Shown here: piece by piece, positions 31,801 to 39,229 of the stretch
Position numbering within the stretch: the stretch's first letter is position 1
Layout: each line of letters starts with the position of its first letter
NCBI RefSeq assembly: GCF_029360705.1
Contig: NZ_JARKMX010000004.1
Span: 434,001 to 498,000, forward strand
Reading direction: 5' to 3'
DNA from: Paraflavitalea pollutisoli
Lineage (GTDB): Bacteria > Bacteroidota > Bacteroidia > Chitinophagales > Chitinophagaceae
DNA: 64,000 nt
Notes under the pieces: model-generated
Told to the model about the DNA's origin: nothing
The model's database searches: none
Seen by the model: only the letters and a program-made list of their open reading frames with translations
Made by a program: the position numbers and the translations under genes

Positions 31801-31942
31801 GGTCTTTAATGGTGCCGTTGACGGTAACCTTGTTGATCGTTTTGCCGGTGGCCTGTGCGAACAATCCCTGTCGCGCGGCTAGCAATAGCAGTAGCAGAAA
31901 GCCTGCACAAGTAAGCAGGTGCCTGCACCTTCTTTTCTCCAT
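28859..31942 (-). CDS. SusC/RagA family TonB-linked outer-membrane receptor
   Basis: The first gene of the polysaccharide locus, encoding a 1,027-residue TonB-dependent transporter. ATG 31942 (MEKRRCRHLL) gives a clean signal peptide; an upstream ATG at 32011 adds 23 residues before it. A carboxypeptidase-regulatory-like domain (VTVNGTIKDQLEAPMPGVTV) is followed by the TonB box DVVVVGYGKQKK, the plug (IYIRGISTF, LVLVDGVERS, ILKDASATAVYGVRGANGVI) and a C-terminal barrel ending in Phe. With SusD it imports glycan fragments across the outer membrane. Control is likely by the divergent two-component pair through the phased repeats in the shared intergenic region. Confidence 0.95.
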   Translation of the reverse strand: MEKRRCRHLLTCAGFLLLLLLAARQGLFAQATGKTINKVTVNGTIKDQLEAPMPGVTVLNKTSGLSTTSNNQGYYTITATQGDSLQFSFTGYNVFTTVFRDQLVIAVTLEPQSGSMQDVVVVGYGKQKKISTIGAQSSIKAEDLKIPAANISNALAGRVAGIIGVQRSGEPGYDGSQIYIRGISTFTNSGPLVLVDGVERSFGNIDPEDIANFTILKDASATAVYGVRGANGVILIETKKGKAGKPRVNLQLNQGITQFTKAPEFADGVTYLQMANEAYKNTNPNATRPLYSDERLAATADGSDPDLYPNVNWMKEMFKDYGDNRRVNVNANGGSERATYYLSVGYYDEQGLFKTDQLAQYNSAIRFTRYNFTSNLTLKLFRDTRVDFGASGWISEGNYPGTSTGDIWNAAYIMPPTVIPLRYSNGQFSQARGEVRNPYDLLTQTGYVNGVNSQLWSNVRVTQDLSPLLKGLSVYGMFSFDNNNSHTISRTKTVDTWFANSRGADGKLVFEQTRVGSNYLGYSRTNGGSRQFYAEAAINYNASFNNGLHDVTGMFLYNQSDRTDAFAGDFINAIPYRYQGIAARATYSYDNRYLAEVNLGYNGSETFNAGKRFGLFPSYGAGWVVSNEKFFEPLANVVSFLKFRGSYGMVGNSNIGGRRFAYISTVATTTGYQFGRNTSNNYGGLDIGDYAVDVTWERAKKANIGMELRTLNNDLSLTVDVFSENREGIFRQRGDLPNYAGIQRAPYGNLGAIRNKGIDGTITYNRKLSHNLTMEFRGNMVWNRAMVLQDANALWPYPWQQVIGRKYGQRFGLTALGLFESKGEIANSPVQTGNIQPGDIKYKDLNGDGKIDNYDNGPIGYGSIPEIVYGFGPSFTWKNWSIGAWFKGISNVDISLNGEGLQPFQQEGIRGNLFSNITDRWMPDGSNPDPWYPRLTYPSTSNSNYANSTWWLKNGAFLRIQNVEMSYTFRKQGWLDKLGISHLRLYAVGYNVATFSQFKLWDVELGDGKGAQYPLMKTYSFGIDCRF

Positions 31943-32027
31943 AAGCTTGTTGTTTGGTTGATTGTGAAAAATGTACTGTGGTTTTATATAGGCTGGATTC
32001 GCGAAAGCCATTTGGCTTTTGCGGCAC

Positions 32028-32035
32028 CTAAGGTA
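32028..32035 (-). promoter_or_regulatory. Candidate -7 element for the susC operon
   Basis: TACCTTAG on the minus strand differs at one position from the Bacteroidota -7 consensus TAnnTTTG. It lies 85 bases upstream of the susC start, and the phased repeats begin about 25 bases further upstream, a typical activator position. No good -33 element is visible, which would fit an activator-dependent promoter. Confidence 0.3.
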
Positions 32036-32060
32036 TTATGCGTTGGTGGCAGGGCCTGTT

Positions 32061-32109
32061 AACAGAATTCAACGAATACTTAACGAAATACAACGAATTG
32101 TTAATGAAA
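32061..32109. promoter_or_regulatory. Helically phased AACGAA repeats between susC and the two-component genes
   Basis: AACGAAT (32071-32077), AACGAAA (32082-32088), AACGAAT (32092-32098) and AATGAAA (32103-32109) start 11, 10 and 11 bases apart. A weaker AACAGAA stands 10 bases earlier (32061). All lie on the same DNA face. OmpR-type regulators often bind direct repeats with about this spacing, and the adjacent operon encodes one. Proposed role: operator for susC activation and perhaps autoregulation. The phasing is seen directly; the binder is inferred. Confidence 0.6.
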
Positions 32110-32150
32110 AATTACAAAGGGGAAAACTGCCCTGGAATGGCCTGTGTCGG

Positions 32151-32179
32151 TTGTTGTATGGGATTCTGTTCTATCTTTA
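32151..32179 (+). promoter_or_regulatory. Probable promoter of the sensor kinase gene
   Basis: TTG at 32151-32153, an 18-base spacer, then TATCTTTA at 32172-32179, one mismatch from TAnnTTTG. Transcription would begin about 15 bases before the ATG at 32201. Confidence 0.45.
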
Positions 32180-32200
32180 GCCCCAAACTAACCAAGCCCT

Positions 32201-33688
32201 ATGCAGTACACCATTGCTGCACATAAAACAACTGCGATCATTGGTTTTCTCATCCTGTCTGCCGTGCAGGTCTTTCTCATGTACAATACCTACGAGCTGA
32301 AAGGTGAAAAGTATATTCTGAGCGAAAGAGACCAGGTACACCGATCATATATGGAGTACCTGAGCAACGATATCGTATTTCCGGGGGCGAGTAAGATCAT
32401 GGACCGCTATGTGTGGGATTACCGGATGCAACTGGAACACCTTTACCACACCAACCGGCCTGGGTTCGATTCTCTGCGTCAACGCCTGTGCGATGGATTT
32501 TTCGGGGCCTTGCGGCAAGCCAATAATTTCGATACCGTGCTGGCGCGTATCAGCAAAAAGGAGCATTTGCGTGACGATCTGCAGTACGTATTGTCGATAC
32601 AGTCTATGGCCATCGCTTTTGAGAAAAATGAGTATGTCAGCTTGTTCGACAACAAGGAACCGAATCCGTTGATCAGTGATACGGTACTAAAGCCATTCGG
32701 GGCTGTTATCGGTGGTGGCCTGACACAGGTCAACAATCAGAACAAGATTGTGACCTTGATGGTCAGTTCACCTTACCAGTACAATTGCCGGGTATTTTTC
32801 ACTTTGAACGTGGATGTGCCGAACAGGAGTATGGCCATTTTCAAACAAATGCTGCTGCCGCTGGCGCTTTCCCTGTTTTCCATTCTGGTGATGGTGGTTA
32901 CGTTTTACATTACCTACCGCAATTGGATCCGGCAGAAGAAGCTGTCAGAGATGAAGACGGATTTCATCAATGGTATTACCCATGAGTTTCATACGCCCAT
33001 TTCAGCGATTATTGTCGCCAATAAAGTATTGTTGAAAGATGAGATCAGTACGGACCGGGAAAGCATCCGGTCGATGGCCCAGGTGGTGGGCCGGCAGGCG
33101 GAACGCCTGCAGCACCTGATCAAACGGGTATTGGATATTACCACCACCAACCAGCTCAAACTTCAAAAAGAACGGTATTCGATACACCAGGTGACCGACG
33201 AGATCCTGCTGGCATACCGGCTTAAATATGCTGCCAATAACCTGTTACTCCACTTTCATAAAGACGCTAAGTACGACCAGGTTCAACTGGATCAGTTCTG
33301 GTTTACGACCTTGTTATTGAATATACTTGACAATGCCGTGAAGTATAATGATAAACCGGTTAAGGAGATCACGGTGTCAACGAGCAGCGATCGTCGGAAT
33401 ATTTACCTGGTGGTGAGTGACAATGGCATTGGCATCTCTAAAGAAGAGCTGCAGCACATTTTTGAAAAGTTTTACCGGCACAAGCGACATCAAACCGGCG
33501 ATGTAAAAGGGCTTGGGTTGGGGTTGTTTTATGTACATCAAGCCGTTTCTGCCCACAACTGGAAGATCCAGGTAGACAGTGTGCCCGGCGAGGGGACGCG
33601 TTTTACGGTGATCATACCAGCTCAATTATCACGGGTGGCAGAGCCGGTCATGCCTGCTGCTGGCAGCCAGCCGATGTCGGCCATGTAA
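32201..33688 (+). CDS. Sensor histidine kinase of the polysaccharide locus
   Basis: A 495-residue inner-membrane kinase. One membrane segment at about 11-28 and another at 218-238 enclose a periplasmic sensing region of about 185 residues with no family I recognise. The HisKA domain carries His261 in NGITHEFHTPIS, and the HATPase domain has the N box (LLNILDNAVKYND), G1 box DNGIGI, F box EKFYRHK and G2 box GLGLGLFYV. It is divergent from susC and 15 bases upstream of an OmpR-type regulator. The pair probably senses a breakdown product of the target glycan and controls the locus, instead of the more usual hybrid kinase or ECF-sigma/anti-sigma control. Confidence 0.92.
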   Translation: MQYTIAAHKTTAIIGFLILSAVQVFLMYNTYELKGEKYILSERDQVHRSYMEYLSNDIVFPGASKIMDRYVWDYRMQLEHLYHTNRPGFDSLRQRLCDGFFGALRQANNFDTVLARISKKEHLRDDLQYVLSIQSMAIAFEKNEYVSLFDNKEPNPLISDTVLKPFGAVIGGGLTQVNNQNKIVTLMVSSPYQYNCRVFFTLNVDVPNRSMAIFKQMLLPLALSLFSILVMVVTFYITYRNWIRQKKLSEMKTDFINGITHEFHTPISAIIVANKVLLKDEISTDRESIRSMAQVVGRQAERLQHLIKRVLDITTTNQLKLQKERYSIHQVTDEILLAYRLKYAANNLLLHFHKDAKYDQVQLDQFWFTTLLLNILDNAVKYNDKPVKEITVSTSSDRRNIYLVVSDNGIGISKEELQHIFEKFYRHKRHQTGDVKGLGLGLFYVHQAVSAHNWKIQVDSVPGEGTRFTVIIPAQLSRVAEPVMPAAGSQPMSAM

Positions 33689-33703
33689 CGCTATAATACT
33701 GCT

Positions 33704-34432
33704 ATGAAATCGAGAATATTATTTGTAGAAGATGAGGCCGATCTGGGCAATGCGGTGGCAAAGTATTTTGAGATACTGCAGTTTGACGTGGACTGGCACC
33801 TCGATAGCAAAACAGCACTCGACCGGTTTACGGCCCAGCCGGCCGCCTACGATATTGTACTGCTCGACGTATCGATGCCCTTCATGGATGGTTTTGAGTT
33901 AGCTGCCAAAATCAGCCAGCTCAACAGCCAGGTTCCTTTCATATTCCTGACGGCGCGCAATGAACGGGCCGATAAACTGCACGGATTGCAATTGGGTGCC
34001 GTAGACTATATCGTGAAACCCTTCGATATCGATGAACTGGTATTGCGCATTAGGAACAATATCAAGCGGGGGCAACCTGCCCTGACGGTGGTGCCACAGC
34101 GATCGGTGATGGAGCGGGGAGATGTTAAGTTTTACAAAGATGCTTTGAAGCTCGTTATCCGGGAGCATACCATCACCCTCACAGCCCGTGAGGCCGAGTT
34201 ATTGGACTATTTCTTTCAACATGTAAACCAGGTAGTGAAGCGTCAGGATATATTGACCCGTTTATGGAGTGAGAACGACTATTTCCTCGGTCGTAGTCTC
34301 GATGTATTTATCTTCCGGCTGCGCAAATACCTGAGCCATTCCAATAGTGTACAAATCGCCAACGTGTACGGTGTGGGATTTGTATTTGAGGTGGCAGACG
34401 GTAATTATAACCTTGAAGTTGCCGGGCATTGA
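33704..34432 (+). CDS. OmpR/PhoB-type response regulator
   Basis: A 242-residue regulator. The receiver domain has Asp55 (DIVLLDVSMPFMDG), Thr83 and Lys105. The C-terminal winged helix (about 140-230) has the family pattern ITLTAREAELLDYF and SLDVFIFRLRKYL with VYGVGFVFEV. It is co-transcribed with the upstream kinase (15-base gap). Proteins of this type bind tandem direct repeats, and the AACGAA array between susC and the kinase gene is the natural candidate target. Confidence 0.94.
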   Translation: MKSRILFVEDEADLGNAVAKYFEILQFDVDWHLDSKTALDRFTAQPAAYDIVLLDVSMPFMDGFELAAKISQLNSQVPFIFLTARNERADKLHGLQLGAVDYIVKPFDIDELVLRIRNNIKRGQPALTVVPQRSVMERGDVKFYKDALKLVIREHTITLTAREAELLDYFFQHVNQVVKRQDILTRLWSENDYFLGRSLDVFIFRLRKYLSHSNSVQIANVYGVGFVFEVADGNYNLEVAGH

Positions 34433-34603
34433 TCCTGCTGATCACGACCCGGTTGTTACCCAGCTCATCACTGATCTGCTGGTGGGGGCAGGATGAGCAC
34501 GGATGATTGGGAGCGGTGTCGTTTAATAGCAGACTCATAATAGGTGGTATTTATTTGTTTGAAATAGTACCCCACAAATGTGCGACACGCCACAGGGAAT
34601 TCC

Positions 34604-34641
34604 TGTAACACTTGTTACAAGTGGGTGTAACCCAGGTTACA
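34604..34641 (+). promoter_or_regulatory. Two tandem TGTAAC-N4-GTTACA palindromes upstream of SDR gene
   Basis: Palindrome 1 (34604-34619) and palindrome 2 (34626-34641) have identical half-sites TGTAAC and GTTACA with 4-base spacers that differ (ACTT, CCAG). Their centres are 22 bases apart, about two helical turns, so two dimers could bind the same face. They lie 108-145 bases upstream of the SDR start, in the 316-base gap 34433-34748, which otherwise holds only a weak hairpin near 34463-34498 without a T run. The size and symmetry suggest an operator for a dimeric helix-turn-helix protein, which cannot be identified here. Confidence 0.6.
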
Positions 34642-34748
34642 AATTGTTAAAATGGCTACGTCGTCGTTTTGGCTACAAGATGCGGCAATATGGCTTCGCG
34701 GGCCTGCGGAGGGCGGCTGACATTTGTGGTAACAAAATGAGATAACAA

Positions 34749-35543
34749 ATGAACACGATCTTTATTACCGGCGCTTCGGCCGGACTGGGAAAAGCCACCG
34801 CCCTCTTATTTCAACAAAAAGGTTGGAAAGTGATTGCCACCATGCGGCGCCCCGAGCAGGAAAAGGAATTGTCCACCCTCGACAATGTGACCCTGTTGCC
34901 CCTCGATGTGACCGATCCCGAACAGGTCAACAGTACCGTACAGCAGGCCATAACACTTGGCGTGGATGTGGTCTTCAACAATGCCGGCTATGGCCTCATG
35001 GGACCCATGGAAGCGATCCAGGACGAGCAGATCATCCGGCAGCTGAATACCAATCTGTTGGGCGTTATGCGCGTAACGCGGGCCTTTATTCCCTATTTCC
35101 GGGAAAAGAGAAAAGGGCTTTTCATCACCACTACCTCTATGGGCGGTTTGTTTGCCTTCCCGTTTGGATCTATCTACCATGCTACCAAATTTGCGCTGGA
35201 AGGCTGGAGCGAAAGTCTCTCCTTCGAGCTGGGTCAGTTCAATATCGGGGTGAAAACAGTGGCACCCGGTGGTATTGCGACCGATTTTGGCGGTCGGTCG
35301 ATCGATGCCGCTGCGCATCCGTTGTACGATGCAGCGATGAAAAAAGTATGGGACCTGTTTGATGTCGAAAAGCTTTCTTCGGCCCAGCATATTGCGGAGG
35401 TGGTGTGGGAAGCCGCTACCGATGGCAAAGACCAGGTGCGGTATGTGGCCGGCGAAGATGCCAAAGCCCTGTACGCCCGTCGGCTTGAGCTGGGTAACGA
35501 GGCCTTCCGGAAAGAGATGGGTAAAAATGTACTAGGTTTGTAA
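34749..35543 (+). CDS. SDR family oxidoreductase
   Basis: A 264-residue classical short-chain dehydrogenase. The cofactor motif is TGASAGLG (residues 7-14), with NNAGYG and the catalytic YHATK. TMRRPEQ after the second strand suggests NADP(H). The gene is 17 bases upstream of an AraC-type regulator on the same strand. The same SDR-AraC order recurs at 49.7-51.5 kb, and the upstream palindromes may control this copy. Substrate unknown. Confidence 0.92.
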   Translation: MNTIFITGASAGLGKATALLFQQKGWKVIATMRRPEQEKELSTLDNVTLLPLDVTDPEQVNSTVQQAITLGVDVVFNNAGYGLMGPMEAIQDEQIIRQLNTNLLGVMRVTRAFIPYFREKRKGLFITTTSMGGLFAFPFGSIYHATKFALEGWSESLSFELGQFNIGVKTVAPGGIATDFGGRSIDAAAHPLYDAAMKKVWDLFDVEKLSSAQHIAEVVWEAATDGKDQVRYVAGEDAKALYARRLELGNEAFRKEMGKNVLGL

Positions 35544-35560
35544 CTGGTAAAGGACGCACG

Positions 35561-36475
35561 ATGAAAAAACATCCATCCATTCCCCACAAGATCGATTCGA
35601 TCGCCGAGCTGCACCGGCAGCTGGGCCTTTCCGGCCCCCAGCATCCACTGATCAGCCTGGTCGATAATACAAAGATTGCCGTGGCGGTGGATCAATTGCC
35701 GGAGTCATTCGTACTGGGCTTTTATAAGATCTCCTATAAGAAGATCCTGAAAGGCAGGATGGGGTATGGTCAAGGGTATTATGACTACGAAGAGGGAGGC
35801 ATGGTATTTACGGCGCCGCACCAGGTGATTGCCATCGATCCCGATGCGGAGTTTTTCGGCGCCACCTTGCTGATACATCCCGATATCTTACGCAACCATG
35901 CCCTGGGTAAATCGATTGGTAAATATGGTTTCTTCTCTTACGAATCCAACGAGGCGCTGCATTTGTCAGACAAAGAGCGCACGACGATCCTGGAAGTGTT
36001 GAAACTGATCGAGCGGGAACTGGACAGTCCGATCGATGATTTCAGCCAGGATGTATTGTTGTCTTATGTGGAAGTATTGCTCAACTACAGCAACCGGTTT
36101 TACAAGCGGCAGTTCATTACCCGTAAAGCGGTGAGCCATGACCTGCTGACCAATATGGAGCAATTGCTGCAGGACTATTTTAACGATGCCCGTGCCCTGC
36201 ACAAAGGATTGCCGACCGTCGACTACCTGGCAGCGCAACTGCATCTTTCTCCGCGGTACCTGAGCGATATGTTGCGCTCGCTGACGGGCCAAAGTGCCCA
36301 GCAGCATATTCATGAGAAGCTGATTGAAAAGGCGAAGGAGAAACTTTCTACCACGAGCTTGTCAGTCAGTGAGATCGCTTTTGAACTCGGGTTCGAGCAT
36401 CCGCAATCCTTCAGTAAATTGTTCAAGCTGAAAACCCACCAATCGCCGGGCGAATTCCGGCAATCATTCAATTAA
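35561..36475 (+). CDS. AraC family transcriptional regulator (paralogue of 50558-51451)
   Basis: A 304-residue regulator with an N-terminal cupin-like domain (GGMVFTAPHQVIAI) and C-terminal double helix-turn-helix (LHLSPRYLSDMLRSLTG and ISEIAFELGFEHPQSFSKLF-like region, residues about 215-300). It is clearly paralogous to the AraC protein at 50558-51451: both share HPLISLVD/HPLISVVD, LHLSP-YLSDML and SEIAFELGFEHP. It is co-transcribed with the SDR 17 bases upstream and probably regulates it. A terminator hairpin follows 10 bases after the stop. Confidence 0.92.
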   Translation: MKKHPSIPHKIDSIAELHRQLGLSGPQHPLISLVDNTKIAVAVDQLPESFVLGFYKISYKKILKGRMGYGQGYYDYEEGGMVFTAPHQVIAIDPDAEFFGATLLIHPDILRNHALGKSIGKYGFFSYESNEALHLSDKERTTILEVLKLIERELDSPIDDFSQDVLLSYVEVLLNYSNRFYKRQFITRKAVSHDLLTNMEQLLQDYFNDARALHKGLPTVDYLAAQLHLSPRYLSDMLRSLTGQSAQQHIHEKLIEKAKEKLSTTSLSVSEIAFELGFEHPQSFSKLFKLKTHQSPGEFRQSFN

Positions 36476-36485
36476 AGACATCAAG

Positions 36486-36513
36486 AAAGAGGTTATCCAG
36501 CGATAACCTCTTT
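36486..36513 (+). terminator. Hairpin terminator after the AraC gene
   Basis: A perfect 12-base stem (36486-36497 with 36502-36513) with loop CAGC. The stem ends in TTT on the plus strand and in TTTC on the minus strand, and it lies between convergent genes, so it may work both ways. Confidence 0.75.
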
Positions 36514-36559
36514 GCGTAAACACCCTTTCGTGAACGAAAGCTTTTGTTTCTGATGGCTA

Positions 36560-37063
36560 TTATCGCTTCCGGTAGGTAAAATTCTTGATGTGGGTAGTGC
36601 CGTTGACGATGGCAATATTTTCTCCATTGGTTTCCACATTGCCGTCTACCTCCGCCTTGTAGCTGACGGTAAGTGTATTGGCGTCTCCATTGGCGCAATA
36701 GATGTTCAGGGAGCCGAAGTCGAAGCCCTTCACGGACTCAACCACGATGGTTTTGGTACCGCCGATAAAATCCTGCGTTTTGAATGACAATACACTTTCA
36801 TTGCCCTGTGCGGTGCCATTGACTTTCCATACTACAGTTCCATATTGACTCGCATCGTTATTGCCTCCGGCAATCTGGAAATTGAGTACGTCATTGGCAT
36901 CGGCACCGGTCACCTTCAGGGTGAACTTCATCGGTACGCGGGTGTTGGCGGGTGGTTCTGCATTGTCTTTGTCTTTTTTGCAGCCGGTGCTGAGCAGTCC
37001 GGCGATCAGGAGCAGGCATAGGTGACGAAGTAATCGGGTAACTGTCATTGTTTGCATTTTCAT
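36560..37063 (-). CDS. Small lipoprotein of unknown function
   Basis: A 167-residue exported lipoprotein (lipobox GLLSTGC, Cys28, then KKDKDN). The mature part has the beta-strand-rich, Gly/Asn/Thr pattern of an immunoglobulin-like or beta-sandwich domain (FTLKVTGADANDVLNFQI ... TLTVSYKAEVDGNV). No family recognised. It stands alone between the SDR-AraC pair and the secreted protein at 37407, with its own upstream gap. Confidence 0.65.
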   Translation of the reverse strand: MKMQTMTVTRLLRHLCLLLIAGLLSTGCKKDKDNAEPPANTRVPMKFTLKVTGADANDVLNFQIAGGNNDASQYGTVVWKVNGTAQGNESVLSFKTQDFIGGTKTIVVESVKGFDFGSLNIYCANGDANTLTVSYKAEVDGNVETNGENIAIVNGTTHIKNFTYRKR

Positions 37064-37324
37064 GGCTTGAAAAATGGTTTAATAACAGCAAAAGTAGCCG
37101 GGTGCGTTGCGCGCACCAATACCGGGAAACAAGGCTTTTTACCACTGTCTCTCCCTTGCCCGATACCATGAGGTTTTACTACCGGTAAACCCGTAGCTGG
37201 TTGTTCCTGGCATCCAGGATGGGTTGAAAAGGGGGCGTAAAATGTTACATCTGCTACAATACACCACCCATTTCTGCCGTTCGTGCTGTGGCCGAAGGGA
37301 GCGTTTATCCGATACTGAAACAGT

Positions 37325-37332
37325 TATCTTTG
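37325..37332 (+). promoter_or_regulatory. -7 promoter element in the 343-base gap before the secreted protein gene
   Basis: TATCTTTG at 37325-37332 matches TAnnTTTG exactly, and GTTTA 17 bases upstream is a partial -33 element. It lies 75 bases before ATG 37407. The rest of the gap 37064-37406 shows no repeats, RNA gene or open frame I can support. Confidence 0.5.
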
Positions 37333-37406
37333 CCGGCCTTAAGACTATAGAAAAAAGCGCCAGTACCATTTATTGACCCTTTAACCCAAAAACCGACTAA
37401 ACGAAC

Positions 37407-39146
37407 ATGTTAAGGTATTTTTTAATCCTGGCCGCCACGGCCATGGCGGGTAGCGCTTACGCCCAAAAGCAATCCATCACCTGGGGCGAAGAATTCAAAC
37501 TCAAGAAGGGCAGTAACAACATTGCGGTGGTGCATACAGACGCCAGTGGTGTTTATCTGCAGGAAGACCACGTAGTCATGAAATCGTATTTTCTGATCGG
37601 TGCGTCGTACCGCGGTTCTGCATCCCTGGTCAAGCTGGACAGCAAACTACAGGAGTTGTATCGGAATGACTTCAATAAAGAGTTACGGGGAAAAGAATTT
37701 GAAACCTTCTTTTCTTTTCGTGATAAGTTGTTGATCATCGCCTCCGAATATCATAAAAGCGAACAAACCATGGAGGTGTTTGCGGCGGAGATCGACAAGG
37801 GGACAGGGGAGTTGCGCGAATCCTTCAAACCACTGACCAGTTTTCAGAAAGAAGAGAAGAAGAACGCGATCGAATTTAAGCTGATCCCCAATTCAGATAC
37901 AACAAAGATTGTCATGATCAGCAGCATCACGGGAAAGGAAAAAAATACTTACCAGGTACAGGAGTATGACAAGAGCCTGAAGGCAATCACAAAACCGGCA
38001 ACCATCTCTAACGAGTTTGAGGCAAAGACCTACCAATTGGAAGATGTGTTGTACACGACCGACAGGAAGATCGTTTTAGTTGGCCGGGTATTCGAATACC
38101 AGGAGGGCAAAAAGAAAAAGGAGAAATTCCTGGATTTTGCCAACTACAACATCCGCATCTACGATGACCGTGGCAAACAATTGAATGAGATTAACACCAA
38201 CGTCAATGGTAAATGGCTCAACTCTACCAAGCTGATGCTCGGCAAGGGTAAGGACCTGATCCTGGCCAGCTTTTACAGCAAGGAAAAGAAAGGAGCTACC
38301 AATGGCTTGTTGGTACAACGCATCGACGCATCTACCGGAAAAGTGCTCAGCACGGCAGAGAAAGATATCAACTATTCGATGATCGCGACAGACAGTGGTG
38401 AGGCGGAAAAGGACGACGATGATGACAAGGACAAGGAAAGTAAGGCAGAAAGAAAGGAAAGAGAGTCTCTGGCGAAGATCAAGGATGAAGGCGAGGGTTT
38501 TTCCAAGTTTATGTTGTTTCGCAACATCTTCTATACGGCAGATAACGGACTTGTATTGCTGGCAGAGAAATACCATCACTACGAGTATATTTCTCAATCC
38601 TATACAGCTGGCACGAATGGATCGCCAGGCCGGTGGACTACGTACTACAATTATGTGTACGAATGTGGCGAAATACTGATGTGTAAGATCGATGCCAATA
38701 ACAATATCGGCTGGCTGCAGATAGTGCCGAAGGCGCAACGGGAAGTAATCCGGAGCAGCGGTGGCTCTACGGGCGCGGGATTTGGCGTCTCGTTCAGCAG
38801 TTTCTTTGCTTCCGGCGCACGTCCTTTTTATGCAGGATTTGGCGCTATTCAAACTAAAAACCAGATTCACCTGGTATTTAATGATCACACCAAAAATGCC
38901 GGTGTAACACAGCCGGGACAAAGTGTGAAAGGGATCGCTACCTACCGCAAATCAGATTGCTTCATTGTCTCGCTGGATGAAGTGGGCGGAAAATTCCAGC
39001 GTAAGCTATTCTTCTCCAATGCTGATGTGCCTACCTCCATGCCGCGTCACAGCGCTGTGATCGGTCAGGATATGTATGTGGTGGGCAAAACAGACCGCTT
39101 GTTTGGAAAAACCAAACTGGCTGTAGGTAAGATCACCTCTAAATAA
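37407..39146 (+). CDS. Secreted protein of unknown function, probable beta-propeller-like
   Basis: A 579-residue exported protein (signal peptide MLRYFLILAATAMAGSAYA). The body contains repeated strands of the form KIVLVGRVFEYQEG, DLILASFYSKEKKG and KNQIHLVFNDH, suggesting a beta-propeller. A strongly charged low-complexity stretch of Asp/Lys/Glu occurs at about residues 331-365 and looks like a flexible loop between blades. Similar proteins of unknown role are common in Bacteroidota. It is monocistronic, with a promoter element upstream and a terminator downstream. Confidence 0.75.
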   Translation: MLRYFLILAATAMAGSAYAQKQSITWGEEFKLKKGSNNIAVVHTDASGVYLQEDHVVMKSYFLIGASYRGSASLVKLDSKLQELYRNDFNKELRGKEFETFFSFRDKLLIIASEYHKSEQTMEVFAAEIDKGTGELRESFKPLTSFQKEEKKNAIEFKLIPNSDTTKIVMISSITGKEKNTYQVQEYDKSLKAITKPATISNEFEAKTYQLEDVLYTTDRKIVLVGRVFEYQEGKKKKEKFLDFANYNIRIYDDRGKQLNEINTNVNGKWLNSTKLMLGKGKDLILASFYSKEKKGATNGLLVQRIDASTGKVLSTAEKDINYSMIATDSGEAEKDDDDDKDKESKAERKERESLAKIKDEGEGFSKFMLFRNIFYTADNGLVLLAEKYHHYEYISQSYTAGTNGSPGRWTTYYNYVYECGEILMCKIDANNNIGWLQIVPKAQREVIRSSGGSTGAGFGVSFSSFFASGARPFYAGFGAIQTKNQIHLVFNDHTKNAGVTQPGQSVKGIATYRKSDCFIVSLDEVGGKFQRKLFFSNADVPTSMPRHSAVIGQDMYVVGKTDRLFGKTKLAVGKITSK

Positions 39147-39170
39147 CCAGGGAAATTCCTGATAATAGAT

Positions 39171-39195
39171 AAGGGCTGGCCGTTGGCTGGCCCTT
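39171..39195 (+). terminator. Terminator between the secreted protein gene and the LytTR operon
   Basis: An 11-base stem (39171-39181 with 39185-39195) with two G-T pairs and loop GTT, followed by TGTTATTC. It lies 25 bases past the stop on the plus strand and 35 bases from the end of the convergent LytTR gene. Confidence 0.65.
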
Positions 39196-39229
39196 TGTTA
39201 TTCGGATAGTTCACGCGCTATCCCGCGCA

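Noticed and set aside
32011-32061. Upstream ATG 32011 as the susC start
   Set aside because: The extra 23 residues precede a complete signal peptide that begins at ATG 31942, and the region carries the likely promoter.
34463-34498. Hairpin GCTCATC/GATGAGC after the OmpR-type regulator gene
   Set aside because: The stem is only 7 bases with a long interrupted loop and no T run on either strand, so I did not call it a terminator.
38395-38510. Asp/Lys/Glu-rich stretch in the 37407-39146 gene as a repeat or nucleic-acid element
   Set aside because: It is simply low-complexity charged coding sequence within an intact frame.
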